From NCBI GenBank assembly GCA_014526335.1, contig JACTAT010000149.1:2169-66168 (forward strand): a stretch of DNA of 64,000 bases. The letters are read 5' to 3'. Positions 34,901 to 64,000 of the stretch are shown here, one piece after another. A model generated the notes under the pieces. The model was not told the DNA's origin and searched no databases. It saw nothing but the letters and a program-made list of their open reading frames with translations. Every line of letters starts with the position of its first letter. Positions within the stretch are counted from its first letter, which is position 1. Source of the DNA: Chrysaora quinquecirrha (lineage: Eukaryota > Cnidaria > Scyphozoa > Semaeostomeae > Pelagiidae). The translations under genes were made by a program, and so were the position numbers.

Positions 34901-37262
34901 GATTAGTTAACTAATACTGAGATCCTAAAACACCATTTCACCTTCACCTTCACCTTCAGTTATCAACTGGAAACGGCTAATAATTCCAAAAAGGCCAACC
35001 GCTTAAAACGTAAAAAATCTTCTTACAAGTATTAAGTGCGAATAACAGTTATGAATAGTATCACATTCAAGTATAATTATTTACTTTACCTTCTCTGGTT
35101 GACTGCACCAATAGCTTTTCTTGAAAGGAAAATACCATGGCTGTGGAATACCAAACTCTCCTGGGAAAACTGCCTCAATATACCACATAATAATCCCATA
35201 AACAAAACAATCAATAAACATCATCATTAAAACAGCGCCAAAAGTGAAGCTATCATCAACAGTGACACCCTGATAGAGATTTGACCATTGCACTCCAGTG
35301 CCCTGTCCCTCAAAGTTACCAATCAGAAAAGCACCAAAAGCCATTGCAACATTGAAATCAAGGCAGGCAGCAGTCTTCTGCGGTGTGTTCAGGAGATTAT
35401 AATACATTGCAAGAAAGAAATAAGGTATGTAGCTTGCAAACCAGCTAATACCACCTCCTGCTGCGGCTATATTTGCACGGTAGAAAAGAGTGCTGATCAT
35501 GAAGCAGTACATGATGCTTGACATTGAATATAGCACAAGGTAGATAAAAATCAAAGATGGGTCACTTTTGTTCAGCATTTTACCATTGCCACCAAACTCA
35601 ACTGTAAGCATAATGGTGATTACTGCCATTGGTATGAGCAAGAATATGAAAGACTTTATGAACCATGCTACCCAATGCAAATATCCACTAAGACCCATTA
35701 TTTTCATAGATTCCTAGAACGAGAAACAAATAGACAAATAGTCTTTGAGTTGTACAAAACTTCAAAATTTCGATGAATACAGAATCATTTTCGGGCATAC
35801 TTAAAAGTTTATCAGATGAAAAAAGCTTTTTTAAGTATGCCCGAAAATGATTCCGCTATTCATCGCAATTTTGAAATAGACAAATTAGAAGGAAGCAAGT
35901 AATGCAACAAATAACCACCTTAAGTGTTCATTGATGTTTTAAACTTTTACAGAGAGTGCATATGAGGGGGGGGGGTATACAACAGAGGGGGCTTTTTTCA
36001 TGATTTTATTATGGAAGACTCTAACTTTGATGCTGGTTTAGGAAAATAAACTCAAGAGGAGGAAGACTATTTCCTCATTTTGTCCACAAGAGCCCCAATG
36101 ATAAAATTTTTTGTGTTAGTTGTCAGGAAGACTCCTTCTGATTGAAGTAACACCCCTTTTTTAAGAGAAGCACTTACTGGAAGAAGGGGTATTTAAAAGA
36201 GGGGGCAAAGATCACAAAGGGGGCTTGTAAACGAAAATTAAAGTAATACAGTAGCAGTTGTATAGACAAGCATACATAGGGGTGTCTTGGAGAATTGTAT
36301 CAGCATGTTTTGTATCATCTTGATGACCCCTTGAATTCAAAAATAGAATAAAAGGGAGACATATTAAGCAGTAGAATTATGATCCTCACTTTTAGCTTCT
36401 TTTCTTTTTCATAGACAATACCTTTGACAGTCAACAATGCAGTGTAAACAAGAGATAGCATCATCAACAATGGCAGACTGTTCTGAATCACCAACACAAA
36501 TGGATCTTTCAGATATTTTGGATACGGAAATCTTTGAATCTCAACACTCATTTGTTTGAGCAATTCACCAGAGGTCAGGTTATCGGCCTTGAAAGCTGTC
36601 AAAGCAATATCAATCGCATACTGAATACCGAGGAATCCTTCTCGATAATAATCAGGCTGCCCACCAGAAGCAGACTGGTTGTTTCTTGGACCAAGTCCTT
36701 CAAACGTTAATGGGAAAACAGTCTTTGTGTGCCAGTTCTCACCAGAATTCAACACGGGAGGCTGAAAACCCTTTTTTGAAGCCTTCTTCTCATTTCTCAA
36801 AGAAGAAGGCATTCTGATCTTATACGAAATATCTTCTTGGCTGAAATCGTTTTGAAAGACAACTCCTCCGATGAATTTCCAATTATTAGATCCTTGTTCT
36901 TGATCATTAATAAGAGCATTCACCATGTCTTTTTCTGTATCAAACTTCCCACCAACTAATGAAACTGACAACAATTTTGACACATCCAACATGACTTTTG
37001 TTGTGTTTGCATTTTTTGGGGCATAAGCAATTTGCCATTGCTTTGCTCCACTTGGAGGCTCAAATGGGATCTTCAAGGGTTTGAAGTCATCCCAGACCGT
37101 AGCACCAACGTTTTCTTGCTTTATTTGGAAAACACGAAGTAATAATAAAATCAATACAAACAGCAGGGGAAGGCTGAGCTGGAAAATGGTTGCTATAGGC
37201 CGGCGTTTTTGCAAGGTGTAGTTCTTCCAAAGCAGAAGTCCGAGCTGCCTTAGGGCCCTCAT
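22349..37262 (-). CDS. ABC transporter subfamily A (ABCA3-like), 3' end not found
   Basis: Full-size ABCA lipid exporter of intracellular or plasma membranes. Exons (minus): 37262-36390, 35713-35090, 34076-33929, 33028-32834, 31946-31717, 31272-31137, 30687-30505, 29595-29253, 28610-28411, 27885-27717, 27039-26798, 25582-24836, 24379-24198, 23416-23229 and 22519-22349, about 1543 codons in consistent phase. The start [20 protein letters not shown] is the ABCA N-terminus with its first membrane helix. NBD1: [36 protein letters not shown]. The second membrane half includes [16 protein letters not shown] helices and [13 protein letters not shown]2: [35 protein letters not shown]. Missing: the conserved end of NBD1 (between 30505 and 29595) and everything after the NBD2 H-loop. 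Either exons were overlooked or the locus is damaged or misassembled. Confidence 0.92.
22740..23130. repeat. Minisatellite, ~20-bp units with 102-bp higher-order period
   Basis: Units like 'aggcaacaagggcctatatg' repeat through the ABCA intron between exons 23416-23229 and 22519-22349. The block 'caatatg..acaag..cccagaggc' recurs at 22893 and 22995, giving a 102-bp second-order period. It stays open in one frame, but this follows from the period being a multiple of three. Confidence 0.85.
23604..24047. mobile_element. MITE family 1, copy e
   Basis: Left end GACCCTGGCAACCAAAC preceded by TAA; right end 'ttgggccaagggcc'. Longer than other copies because of extra internal 'cgtcaaacattt' repeats. 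ABCA intron. Confidence 0.8.
25846..26009. mobile_element. MITE, termini TAGCCTGCGTTGCA
   Basis: Left TAGCCTGCGTTGCAAACTCA and right inverse TAGCCCGCGTTGCAGACTCA, both followed inward by ACTGGTGT. About 165 bp, in the ABCA intron 25583-26797. Confidence 0.7.
26497..26527 (+). ncRNA. Hammerhead-ribozyme-like core (degenerate)
   Basis: Reads CCGATGA, then a stem GGGAG ... CTCCC, then GAAAC, followed by GTTG. The hammerhead core is CUGAUGA - stem II - GAAA. The second base differs (C for U), so cleavage is unlikely. Probably a relic of a repeat that carried the motif. Confidence 0.35.
27275..27660. repeat. (GAT)n microsatellite in ABCA intron
   Basis: About 390 bp of interrupted gat/gac triplets between exons 27885-27717 and 27039-26798. 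Confidence 0.95.
28183..28387. mobile_element. Foldback MITE with termini CTTCCGCAAAAGATGGC
   Basis: Left arm from about 28185 and right arm to about 28385 are inverted copies: CTTCCGCAAAAGATGGCCGC against TTTCCGCAAAAGATGGCGGC, and inner GGAATTCTGGGAATAATTTC on both sides. Lies in the ABCA intron just 3' of exon 28610-28411 (minus). Confidence 0.75.
28690..29228. repeat. (GTTA)n microsatellite, ~540 bp
   Basis: Long interrupted run of gttagtta units, with gtca variants, in the ABCA intron between exons 29595-29253 and 28610-28411. The run ends about 25 bp from the 29253 donor. Confidence 0.95.
29700..30140 (-). mobile_element. 3' fragment of a non-LTR (CR1-like) retrotransposon
   Basis: The minus frame 30132-29917 reads like the C-terminus of a CR1/Jockey-type reverse transcriptase ([20 protein letters not shown], then [13 protein letters not shown]). 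Downstream on the minus strand, an (ATGAAA)-like tail near 29730-29705 marks the element's 3' end. It lies in the ABCA intron where the end of NBD1 would be expected. Confidence 0.75.
30187..30420. repeat. Repeat with GTTTACACG ends and GGTACG/GGATCC words
   Basis: Contains 'ccgtttacacgagag', 'gcgtttacacgggaacg' and several inverted 'ggatcc' and 'gggtacg' words, so it can fold on itself. A similar patch with 'ggatccgtt' and 'ggtacggata' is at about 15465-15540. Likely a MITE fragment. Confidence 0.5.
30815..31127. repeat. G-rich 'gggcgtttaa' repeat in ABCA intron
   Basis: Three units containing 'aacattgcagagta' (about 30833, 30931 and 31030) with 'ggaggggg' stretches, ending 'ggaaatacggtata'. 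Similar in style to the element at 2057-2384. Confidence 0.55.
31438..31708. mobile_element. MITE family 1, copy f, next to an ABCA 5' splice site
   Basis: Right end inverse of GGCCCTTGCCAAACGATC followed by TAA at 31709-31711. The ABCA donor (GT at 31716-31715, minus strand) is only about seven bases from the element. The left end is decayed. Confidence 0.75.
32101..32390. mobile_element. MITE family 1, copy g
   Basis: Left 'gtggcaaaacgatcaatgtt', right inverse GGCCCTGGCCAAACGATA, TTA after the right end. ABCA intron. Confidence 0.75.
33051..33320. mobile_element. MITE family 1, copy h (TAA duplication)
   Basis: Left GACCCTGGCCAAACAATC, right inverse GGCTCCGGTCAAATGATC, with TAA on both sides (33048-33050 and 33321-33323). 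About 20 bp upstream (minus sense) of the ABCA exon starting at 33028. Confidence 0.85.
33354..33603. mobile_element. MITE family 1, copy i (TTA duplication)
   Basis: Left GGCCCTGGACGAGCGATC, right 'gatcgttttgcaagtacc', with TTA on both sides (33351-33353 and 33604-33606). Confidence 0.8.
33647..33875. mobile_element. MITE family 1, copy j
   Basis: Left 'gtggccaaacgatcatacat', right inverse GGCCCTGCCAAACGATC, then TTA. Third consecutive copy in the same ABCA intron. Confidence 0.8.
34306..34535. mobile_element. MITE family 2 (TGGCTAAACTTGGAGACATG), truncated copy
   Basis: Starts AGCTATGGCTAAAACTTGG after TAA and matches 53938-54204 over 'acatttgcgtgt' and 'gtggttaaactgggagacac'. The right terminus is missing. 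Confidence 0.7.
34795..34965 (+). mobile_element. tRNA-derived SINE
   Basis: Contains a degenerate A box region and the B box-like 'ggttcgagccc' at about 34855-34866, then an unrelated body ending in 'caccttcaccttcacctt'. Structure typical of a tRNA-derived SINE; the family is not identified. Confidence 0.5.
35761..35875. repeat. Foldback element, ~45-bp arms
   Basis: The left arm 'ttcaaaatttcgatgaatac' through 'cgggcatacttaaaag' is repeated inverted at 35826-35875. Related single arms occur near 62830-62870 and 56090-56115. Confidence 0.75.
35940..36260. other. ABCA intron with G-rich repeat-like sequence
   Basis: Holds a G9 run near 35970 and several 'agagggggc' words at 35985-36225, similar to the G-rich MITEs elsewhere. 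No exon seen. Confidence 0.4.
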
Positions 37263-37794
37263 CGCTGATTCTTTAATGAAGATAAAAGCTTATTATTCTA
37301 CAATAAAAATGATCTCACAAAAACCTCAACCAGACTCCCCATCTACAGATCTTTCCTTTCCTTCCTGGCTGCTATAAAGGAACAAGAAATCAAAATATCA
37401 AGGAACTTTAGTGATCATGTGACTTTGAGGGTGTCTCCTCGATTCGAAACGCAATTCGCAATTCTCTTAAAATAAATCAATGACGTAATGAAGTTTTGAA
37501 ATCTAACATTGAAAAAGTGGGAGGAACTTTATTTGCTACCATTATGATTTCGTGATGAATTACATCAAGTAAGATAACGGCATACAAAAGTTTCAGGGAA
37601 GTTTTGAGGGACAAAAAGCTCCTTCTTCATGATTGCAATGAAGTAAGACTCATTTTGATCGTAATCGAAAGCTTGTCAATATTCTGTTGGCGGTAGAAAT
37701 TTGTTTAATTTCATTTTGGTATTATTTTGAAGTACATTTTGAATCACTGAGCACGCAAAGGTGGAGGGGCGCCCAGTGTTCAGCATGAAATGTG
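37263..37794. promoter_or_regulatory. Divergent promoter region between ABCA and SMG1
   Basis: 532 bp separate the ABCA ATG (37262, minus) from the SMG1 ATG (37795, plus). No obvious TATA box in a set position and no CpG-dense tract was seen. Shared regulation is an inference from layout only. Confidence 0.45.
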
Positions 37795-60058
<22,264 letters not shown>

Positions 60059-60558
60059 NNNNNNNNNNNNNNNNNNNNNNNNNNNNNNNNNNNNNNNNNN
60101 NNNNNNNNNNNNNNNNNNNNNNNNNNNNNNNNNNNNNNNNNNNNNNNNNNNNNNNNNNNNNNNNNNNNNNNNNNNNNNNNNNNNNNNNNNNNNNNNNNNN
60201 NNNNNNNNNNNNNNNNNNNNNNNNNNNNNNNNNNNNNNNNNNNNNNNNNNNNNNNNNNNNNNNNNNNNNNNNNNNNNNNNNNNNNNNNNNNNNNNNNNNN
60301 NNNNNNNNNNNNNNNNNNNNNNNNNNNNNNNNNNNNNNNNNNNNNNNNNNNNNNNNNNNNNNNNNNNNNNNNNNNNNNNNNNNNNNNNNNNNNNNNNNNN
60401 NNNNNNNNNNNNNNNNNNNNNNNNNNNNNNNNNNNNNNNNNNNNNNNNNNNNNNNNNNNNNNNNNNNNNNNNNNNNNNNNNNNNNNNNNNNNNNNNNNNN
60501 NNNNNNNNNNNNNNNNNNNNNNNNNNNNNNNNNNNNNNNNNNNNNNNNNNNNNNNNNN
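60059..60558. other. Assembly gap of 500 N
   Basis: Exactly 500 N, a common placeholder for a gap of unknown size. It begins inside SMG1 exon 59882 onward. Confidence 1.
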
Positions 60559-61071
60559 GCATTAGGTCTTTGCATTTTAAGCACCGTCATTTCTGTTCGT
60601 CTTGTGCTAATGTACTTACTGGATGAATGACGGATTTAGTAAGAAAATAGCCATTAAGAAGAATGCGTTTGATTTGCATTAAATTTTGATGAAGTAGAGT
60701 TCCTTTCTCCAATCAGGCCATTCTAAGTTTCCTATACCTGTTTTTGATTCAATGAATGAAACGGAAAATTTTGGTAAGAAATTACAATTCTATGTTTTTC
60801 TCAGAATTTTCAAGAGCAGAAATCAAAATCGCCAGGAATTACTTGTGATCAAATGAGGCCAGTTGATTATATCTGAAGACATTGCATTACACGTTTTTTT
60901 ACGAGAAACCGGTTTATAAGAAACTAAGGTTCAAGGGGCACTTCACTCCTTTAAAATCTCGCACACTCTAGCTGGAAAACCTATTGTTTTCATGGAACTC
61001 CCTTGGAGATCCTTTTGTATGACAGCGCCGGGTCTTCGGATGTTAACCATGATAAGCTTCTCTCTGCCTTT
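60559..61071. other. No gene recognised after the gap
   Basis: AT-rich. No SMG1 exon seen. 'aaaccggtttataagaaactaagg' style words near 60910-60930 recall the ttcttag-class MITE. Confidence 0.4.
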
Positions 61072-61397
61072 ACTGACAGACTGACTGACTGACTGACTGA
61101 CTGACCGACTGACTGACCGACTGACTGACTGAATGACTGAATGACTGATTGACCGACTGACTGACTGACTGACTGACTGACTGACTGACTGACTGACTGA
61201 CTGACTGACTGACTGACTGACTGACTGACTGACTGACTGACTGACTGACTGACTGACTGACTGACTGACTGACTGACTGACTGACTGACTGACTGACTGA
61301 CTGACTGACTGACTGACTGACTGACTGACTGACTGACTGACTGACTGACTGACTGACTGACTGACTGACTGACTGACTGACTGACTGACTGAATGAC
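61072..61397. repeat. (GACT)n microsatellite, ~325 bp
   Basis: About 80 tetranucleotide units, nearly perfect between about 61160 and 61390, with variants (gacc, gaat) at the left side. The apparent Ser/Gln/Val frames on the minus strand come from the repeat. Confidence 0.98.
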
Positions 61398-61749
61398 TTC
61401 AGGGCAAAATACAATTGAAATAATCGAGTTACAGACATTAAATTTTGATGAGATAATTTGATGTACTTTCACTAAATATTCTATTTTATTATAATAACAA
61501 AACCTGTTCTTATTGTAAAAGCGGCGGAAAGTTTTTCCTCCTTATTCAAAAAGCAATGTGAATAAAAGGAAATAATACGAGGAGGGATGTAATGAGCAAG
61601 GAAATCGACTGAATTGAATGGATGAAAATTAATTTCTGTGTTATTATATACAAGTAGCTAATTGCTGAAAATTGTTAAGGGGACATGCCAGTTTCTTTAT
61701 GCAAAACAGGTGTCTTCTCTTCATAATTTTAAACAATGACTTGTATAAT

Positions 61750-61978
61750 CATCAATCATCTTTATGTAATCCTAGTGAAAGTTTCATGATATTTTTATAT
61801 GTATGTTAATAATTTTTTATTAGGTTATTATTATACAAACATGATTTAAGATTATTTTATTATAGGTTTATATAAAGTATGATTAATTATATGTTATTAA
61901 ATGGGAGTCCCTTGAAAATCAGCCCAAAAGCTGAAGGGTGTCCCTTCTTATATATCTGAAATGAAATGAAATGTACAA
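61750..61978 (+). mobile_element. 3' end of a LINE with (TGAAA)n tail
   Basis: 'aagctgaagggtgtccctt' followed by 'tctgaaatgaaatgaaatg' has the look of a CR1/L2-like 3' end. No coding part attached. Confidence 0.5.
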
Positions 61979-62089
61979 AAGAGGAATATTTGCGGTAAAT
62001 CATGCTGTGAAGTGCGTGAAGGTGAAGTTCAAATAGTGTTTTTAGCGCCAGTCGCTAGGATCTCAGGAGTGGATGAGCTAAGAGGCCTT

Positions 62090-62390
62090 ACATGAGAAAA
62101 CTCAACTCAGGTTAAAATTCATCCCGGGTTGAGCTTCATCTCGGACTGTCGTCACAGCCCTTACAATTTGCGTGATTGAAAATTCGACCCGGGTTGAGTT
62201 CAACATTTCTCACGATGTAAACGCAAATTTTTTCAACCCGGTTTGAGTTACATTGTTTTGTGAAAATCCCGAGGAGACTTAGTATTGTTTTGCCACCTCA
62301 ACCCGGGTTTAAAGACAGACATGTATAACGCAAATGAAATTCGAAAACTCGCCCTGGTGCGAATTTCAACCCAAGTTTTAAAGGGCCTCA
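62090..62390. repeat. MITE-like element with 'caacccgggttgag' words
   Basis: Five direct or inverted 'tcaacccgg' words occur between 62110 and 62380, with 'gatgtaaacgcaaat' in the middle. Similar in style to the element at 56354-56758. The ORF at 62285-62668 has no domain I recognise. Confidence 0.5.
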
Positions 62391-63314
62391 GTCCTATGGT
62401 CTTATTTTTATGGTATGCCCTTTTGTGCATAAATTTGTCCTGTTATATCTCCAGAAAGAAAGTAGAAATCGCAGAAAAAAGTAACAAAAGTTGGAAGGCA
62501 ATCATTACTCATAAGAATACTTACTGGACAGGATCTTTTGGGTTAGGTTTTCTAATTCCACTTTTCATCTGTCCGGGATCTGACAACGTATGCTCCCATA
62601 TAAGATTAGCTCCATTACTTACGAGAGTCCTCACCATCTATGAACAAATAAAAAACTGGTTTCTTTAACTGTCCTGGGTAAGATGTACTTTTTACTTCAA
62701 TTAACGTTGCTATAATCAAAATGTCAGATTACAAGCCTTTTTTAAAAGGAACCACTTTATCAGGAATCTACACGTAGATCGATGAAAAATTTAAAGAACT
62801 TATACCAAGGCAAAATTGCTATTTCAATTTTAAAATTGCGATGAACAGCGGAATCATTTTCGGGAATACAGCGGAAAGACCAATCGAATTATTTGAATAG
62901 TCCAAGTGAGAAAACGAACTCTTTTTGTCTACACAGAACCGGCCTTTTGGTTTTGATGTGGACAGATTCCAAAACCCCTAAGTGAAACAAAGATCTTGCT
63001 TTGCCAATGATTGTGAAACAATCCTCGCTGTAATCTTCCGCACAAATTGGGTTATTTCAATTTTGAAAATTCTTCTTTGCAAACAATCAAGAATTAGGAA
63101 TCCGGATCCATCCATTTGTAGTCAAAACTCAAATTAATTGTACGCGTATGTTTCCTTGAGTAGTTCAGCATTTCTCACATATAAGTGTCACCTTATAACT
63201 GTCATGGTACTTAAAATGCAGTTAAAATTAAGAAACAATAGAAACTAGACCTTGGGCTAGCTTCTTTATAAAATAAAATCGTGTATCTCACAAGCGTAGC
63301 TCCAAAAAAAGCAT
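62391..63314. other. No gene recognised
   Basis: AT-rich. Repeat fragments near 62745-62810 ('aaaggaaccactttat') and 62820-62870 ('gcgatgaacagcggaatcat') match other MITE arms in the window. Confidence 0.4.
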
Positions 63315-63387
63315 GCCTCAGTGGCCTAATGGATAAGCCATCGGCCTCCTAAGCCGGGGATTGCGGGTTCGAGGCCCGTCTGAGGTG
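63315..63387 (+). tRNA. tRNA-Arg (CCT), array copy 1, slightly degenerate
   Basis: 73 bases. Anticodon loop CTCCTAA gives CCT (decodes AGG). The T arm has GGGTTCGAGG, one loop change from copy 4. The D arm reads 'ggataagcc' instead of 'ggataaggc', breaking one D-stem pair. Function uncertain. Confidence 0.75.
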
Positions 63388-63495
63388 CAATTTATTATTG
63401 AAAACCATGATTCAATCAATTTGTGCTGAAAATCTTATCCGTCCAACTAAGCTGGATTCCTTACGATTGGTAAGCGCATATCAAATAATATACAA

Positions 63496-63568
63496 GCCTC
63501 AGTGGCCTAATGGATAAGGCATCGGCCACCTAAGCCGGGGATTGCGGGTTCGAGTCCCGTCTGATGTC
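63496..63568 (+). pseudogene. tRNA-Arg (CCT) pseudogene, array copy 2
   Basis: D and T arms are intact. The anticodon loop is CACCTAA, replacing the universal U33 by A. The 3' acceptor strand reads ctgatgtc instead of ctgaggtg, opening the acceptor stem. Probably non-functional. Confidence 0.8.
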
Positions 63569-63677
63569 ACGATTATTTTCGAAAACCATTATTCAATCGG
63601 TTTGTGCTGAAGATCTATTCTGTCTAAGTAAGCTGGATCCCCGACGACAGGAAAACTACATATTTCAATAACTGCAA

Positions 63678-63732
63678 GCCTCAGTGGGCTAATGGATAAG
63701 GCATCGGCCTCCTAAGCCTCCCGTCTGAGGTG
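63678..63732 (+). pseudogene. tRNA-Arg (CCT) pseudogene, array copy 3 (18-base deletion)
   Basis: 55 bases. Reads normally to 'cctcctaagcc', then jumps to 'tcccgtctgaggtg': the variable region and the 5' half of the T arm (B box) are missing. Confidence 0.85.
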
Positions 63733-63837
63733 TAGCCTATGATTTATTACAATTATGTTGTTACATTCAACGTGCTGGATTACGATCTTTACAACAAACC
63801 TGACTTCTTACGATTGATGAAGGGTATTACACAGTAT

Positions 63838-63910
63838 GCCTCAGTGGCCTAATGGATAAGGCATTGGCCTCCTAAGCCGGGGATTGCGGGTTCGAGTCCC
63901 GTCTGAGGTG
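63838..63910 (+). tRNA. tRNA-Arg (CCT), array copy 4, intact
   Basis: 73 bases with A box TGGCCTAATGG, anticodon loop CTCCTAA, B box GGTTCGAGTCC and pairing acceptor ends GCCTCAG / CTGAGGT plus G. Matches the metazoan Arg-CCT consensus closely. No T-run terminator lies directly downstream; the nearest is a short 'ttt'. Confidence 0.92.
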
Positions 63911-64000
63911 TACGATTTATTTCAATTATGTTGTTACATTCAACGTGCTTGACTACGATCTTTACAATAAACCTGACTTCTTACGATTTATCAAGTGTAT

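Larger units (their letters stand above)
63315..64000 (+). repeat. Tandem array with ~180-bp units each holding a tRNA-Arg
   Basis: tRNA starts are 181, 182 and 160 bp apart (the last unit is short by the 18-base deletion). Spacers are also repeated: 'tttgtgctgaa.atct' in units 1-2, and 'ttgttacattcaacgtgct' with 'aacctgacttcttacgat' in units 3-4. The array runs off the window end. Confidence 0.9.

Noticed and set aside
60990..61472. Long Ser/Gln/Val-repeat ORFs on the minus strand
   Set aside because: They are translations of the (GACT)n microsatellite in different frames.
62285..62668. 127-residue ORF with a hydrophobic stretch
   Set aside because: The first third lies in a MITE-like repeat; there is no known domain and no exon signals.

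Overview
This is eukaryotic nuclear DNA: introns with GT/AG borders, spliced animal genes, tRNA-derived SINEs, LINE tails, many short inverted-repeat transposons (MITEs) and microsatellites. The gene set, the single-exon rhodopsin-like GPCR and the style of the AT-rich repeats suggest a cnidarian, most likely an anthozoan such as a stony coral. That placement is inferred from recalled features, not from a search. Four protein-coding genes are recognised. (1) 1-5278, plus: the 3' two thirds of DDX47, a nucleolar DEAD-box helicase, in twelve exons. (2) 7357-8550, minus: an intronless class A GPCR. (3) 37262 down to 22349, minus: an ABCA lipid-transporter gene (ABCA3-like), 15 exons found, with two conserved pieces not found. 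(4) 37795 to 60058, plus: the N-terminal part of SMG1, the nonsense-mediated-decay PI3K-like kinase, 31 exons, running into a 500-N assembly gap. ABCA and SMG1 are head to head with about 530 bp between their start codons. After the gap come (GACT)n, a LINE tail, more MITE-like DNA and, at 63315-64000, a tandem array of tRNA-Arg(CCT) units in different states of decay that continues past the window. Between the GPCR and ABCA lies a mobile-element zone: a duplicated AATGC-rich tract, a Harbinger-like MITE, a palindrome with 88-bp arms that look perfect, and a nearly complete BEL/Pao LTR retrotransposon (about 15594-21446). Its two LTRs look identical over 246 bp, yet its coding region is broken into four frames. 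The commonest repeat is one MITE family with termini close to GGCCCTGGCCAAACGATC and TAA/TTA target duplications: about a dozen copies, mostly in introns of DDX47, ABCA and SMG1. Beyond the ordinary genes, the main points of interest are: degenerate hammerhead-ribozyme-like cores inside repeats, including both arms of a ~530-bp foldback in an SMG1 intron; a short upstream ORF overlapping the SMG1 start; an inverted duplication at a frame break of the young LTR element; a MITE filling most of a DDX47 intron; and the decaying tRNA array. No prokaryotic-type system, CRISPR or biosynthetic cluster was seen.
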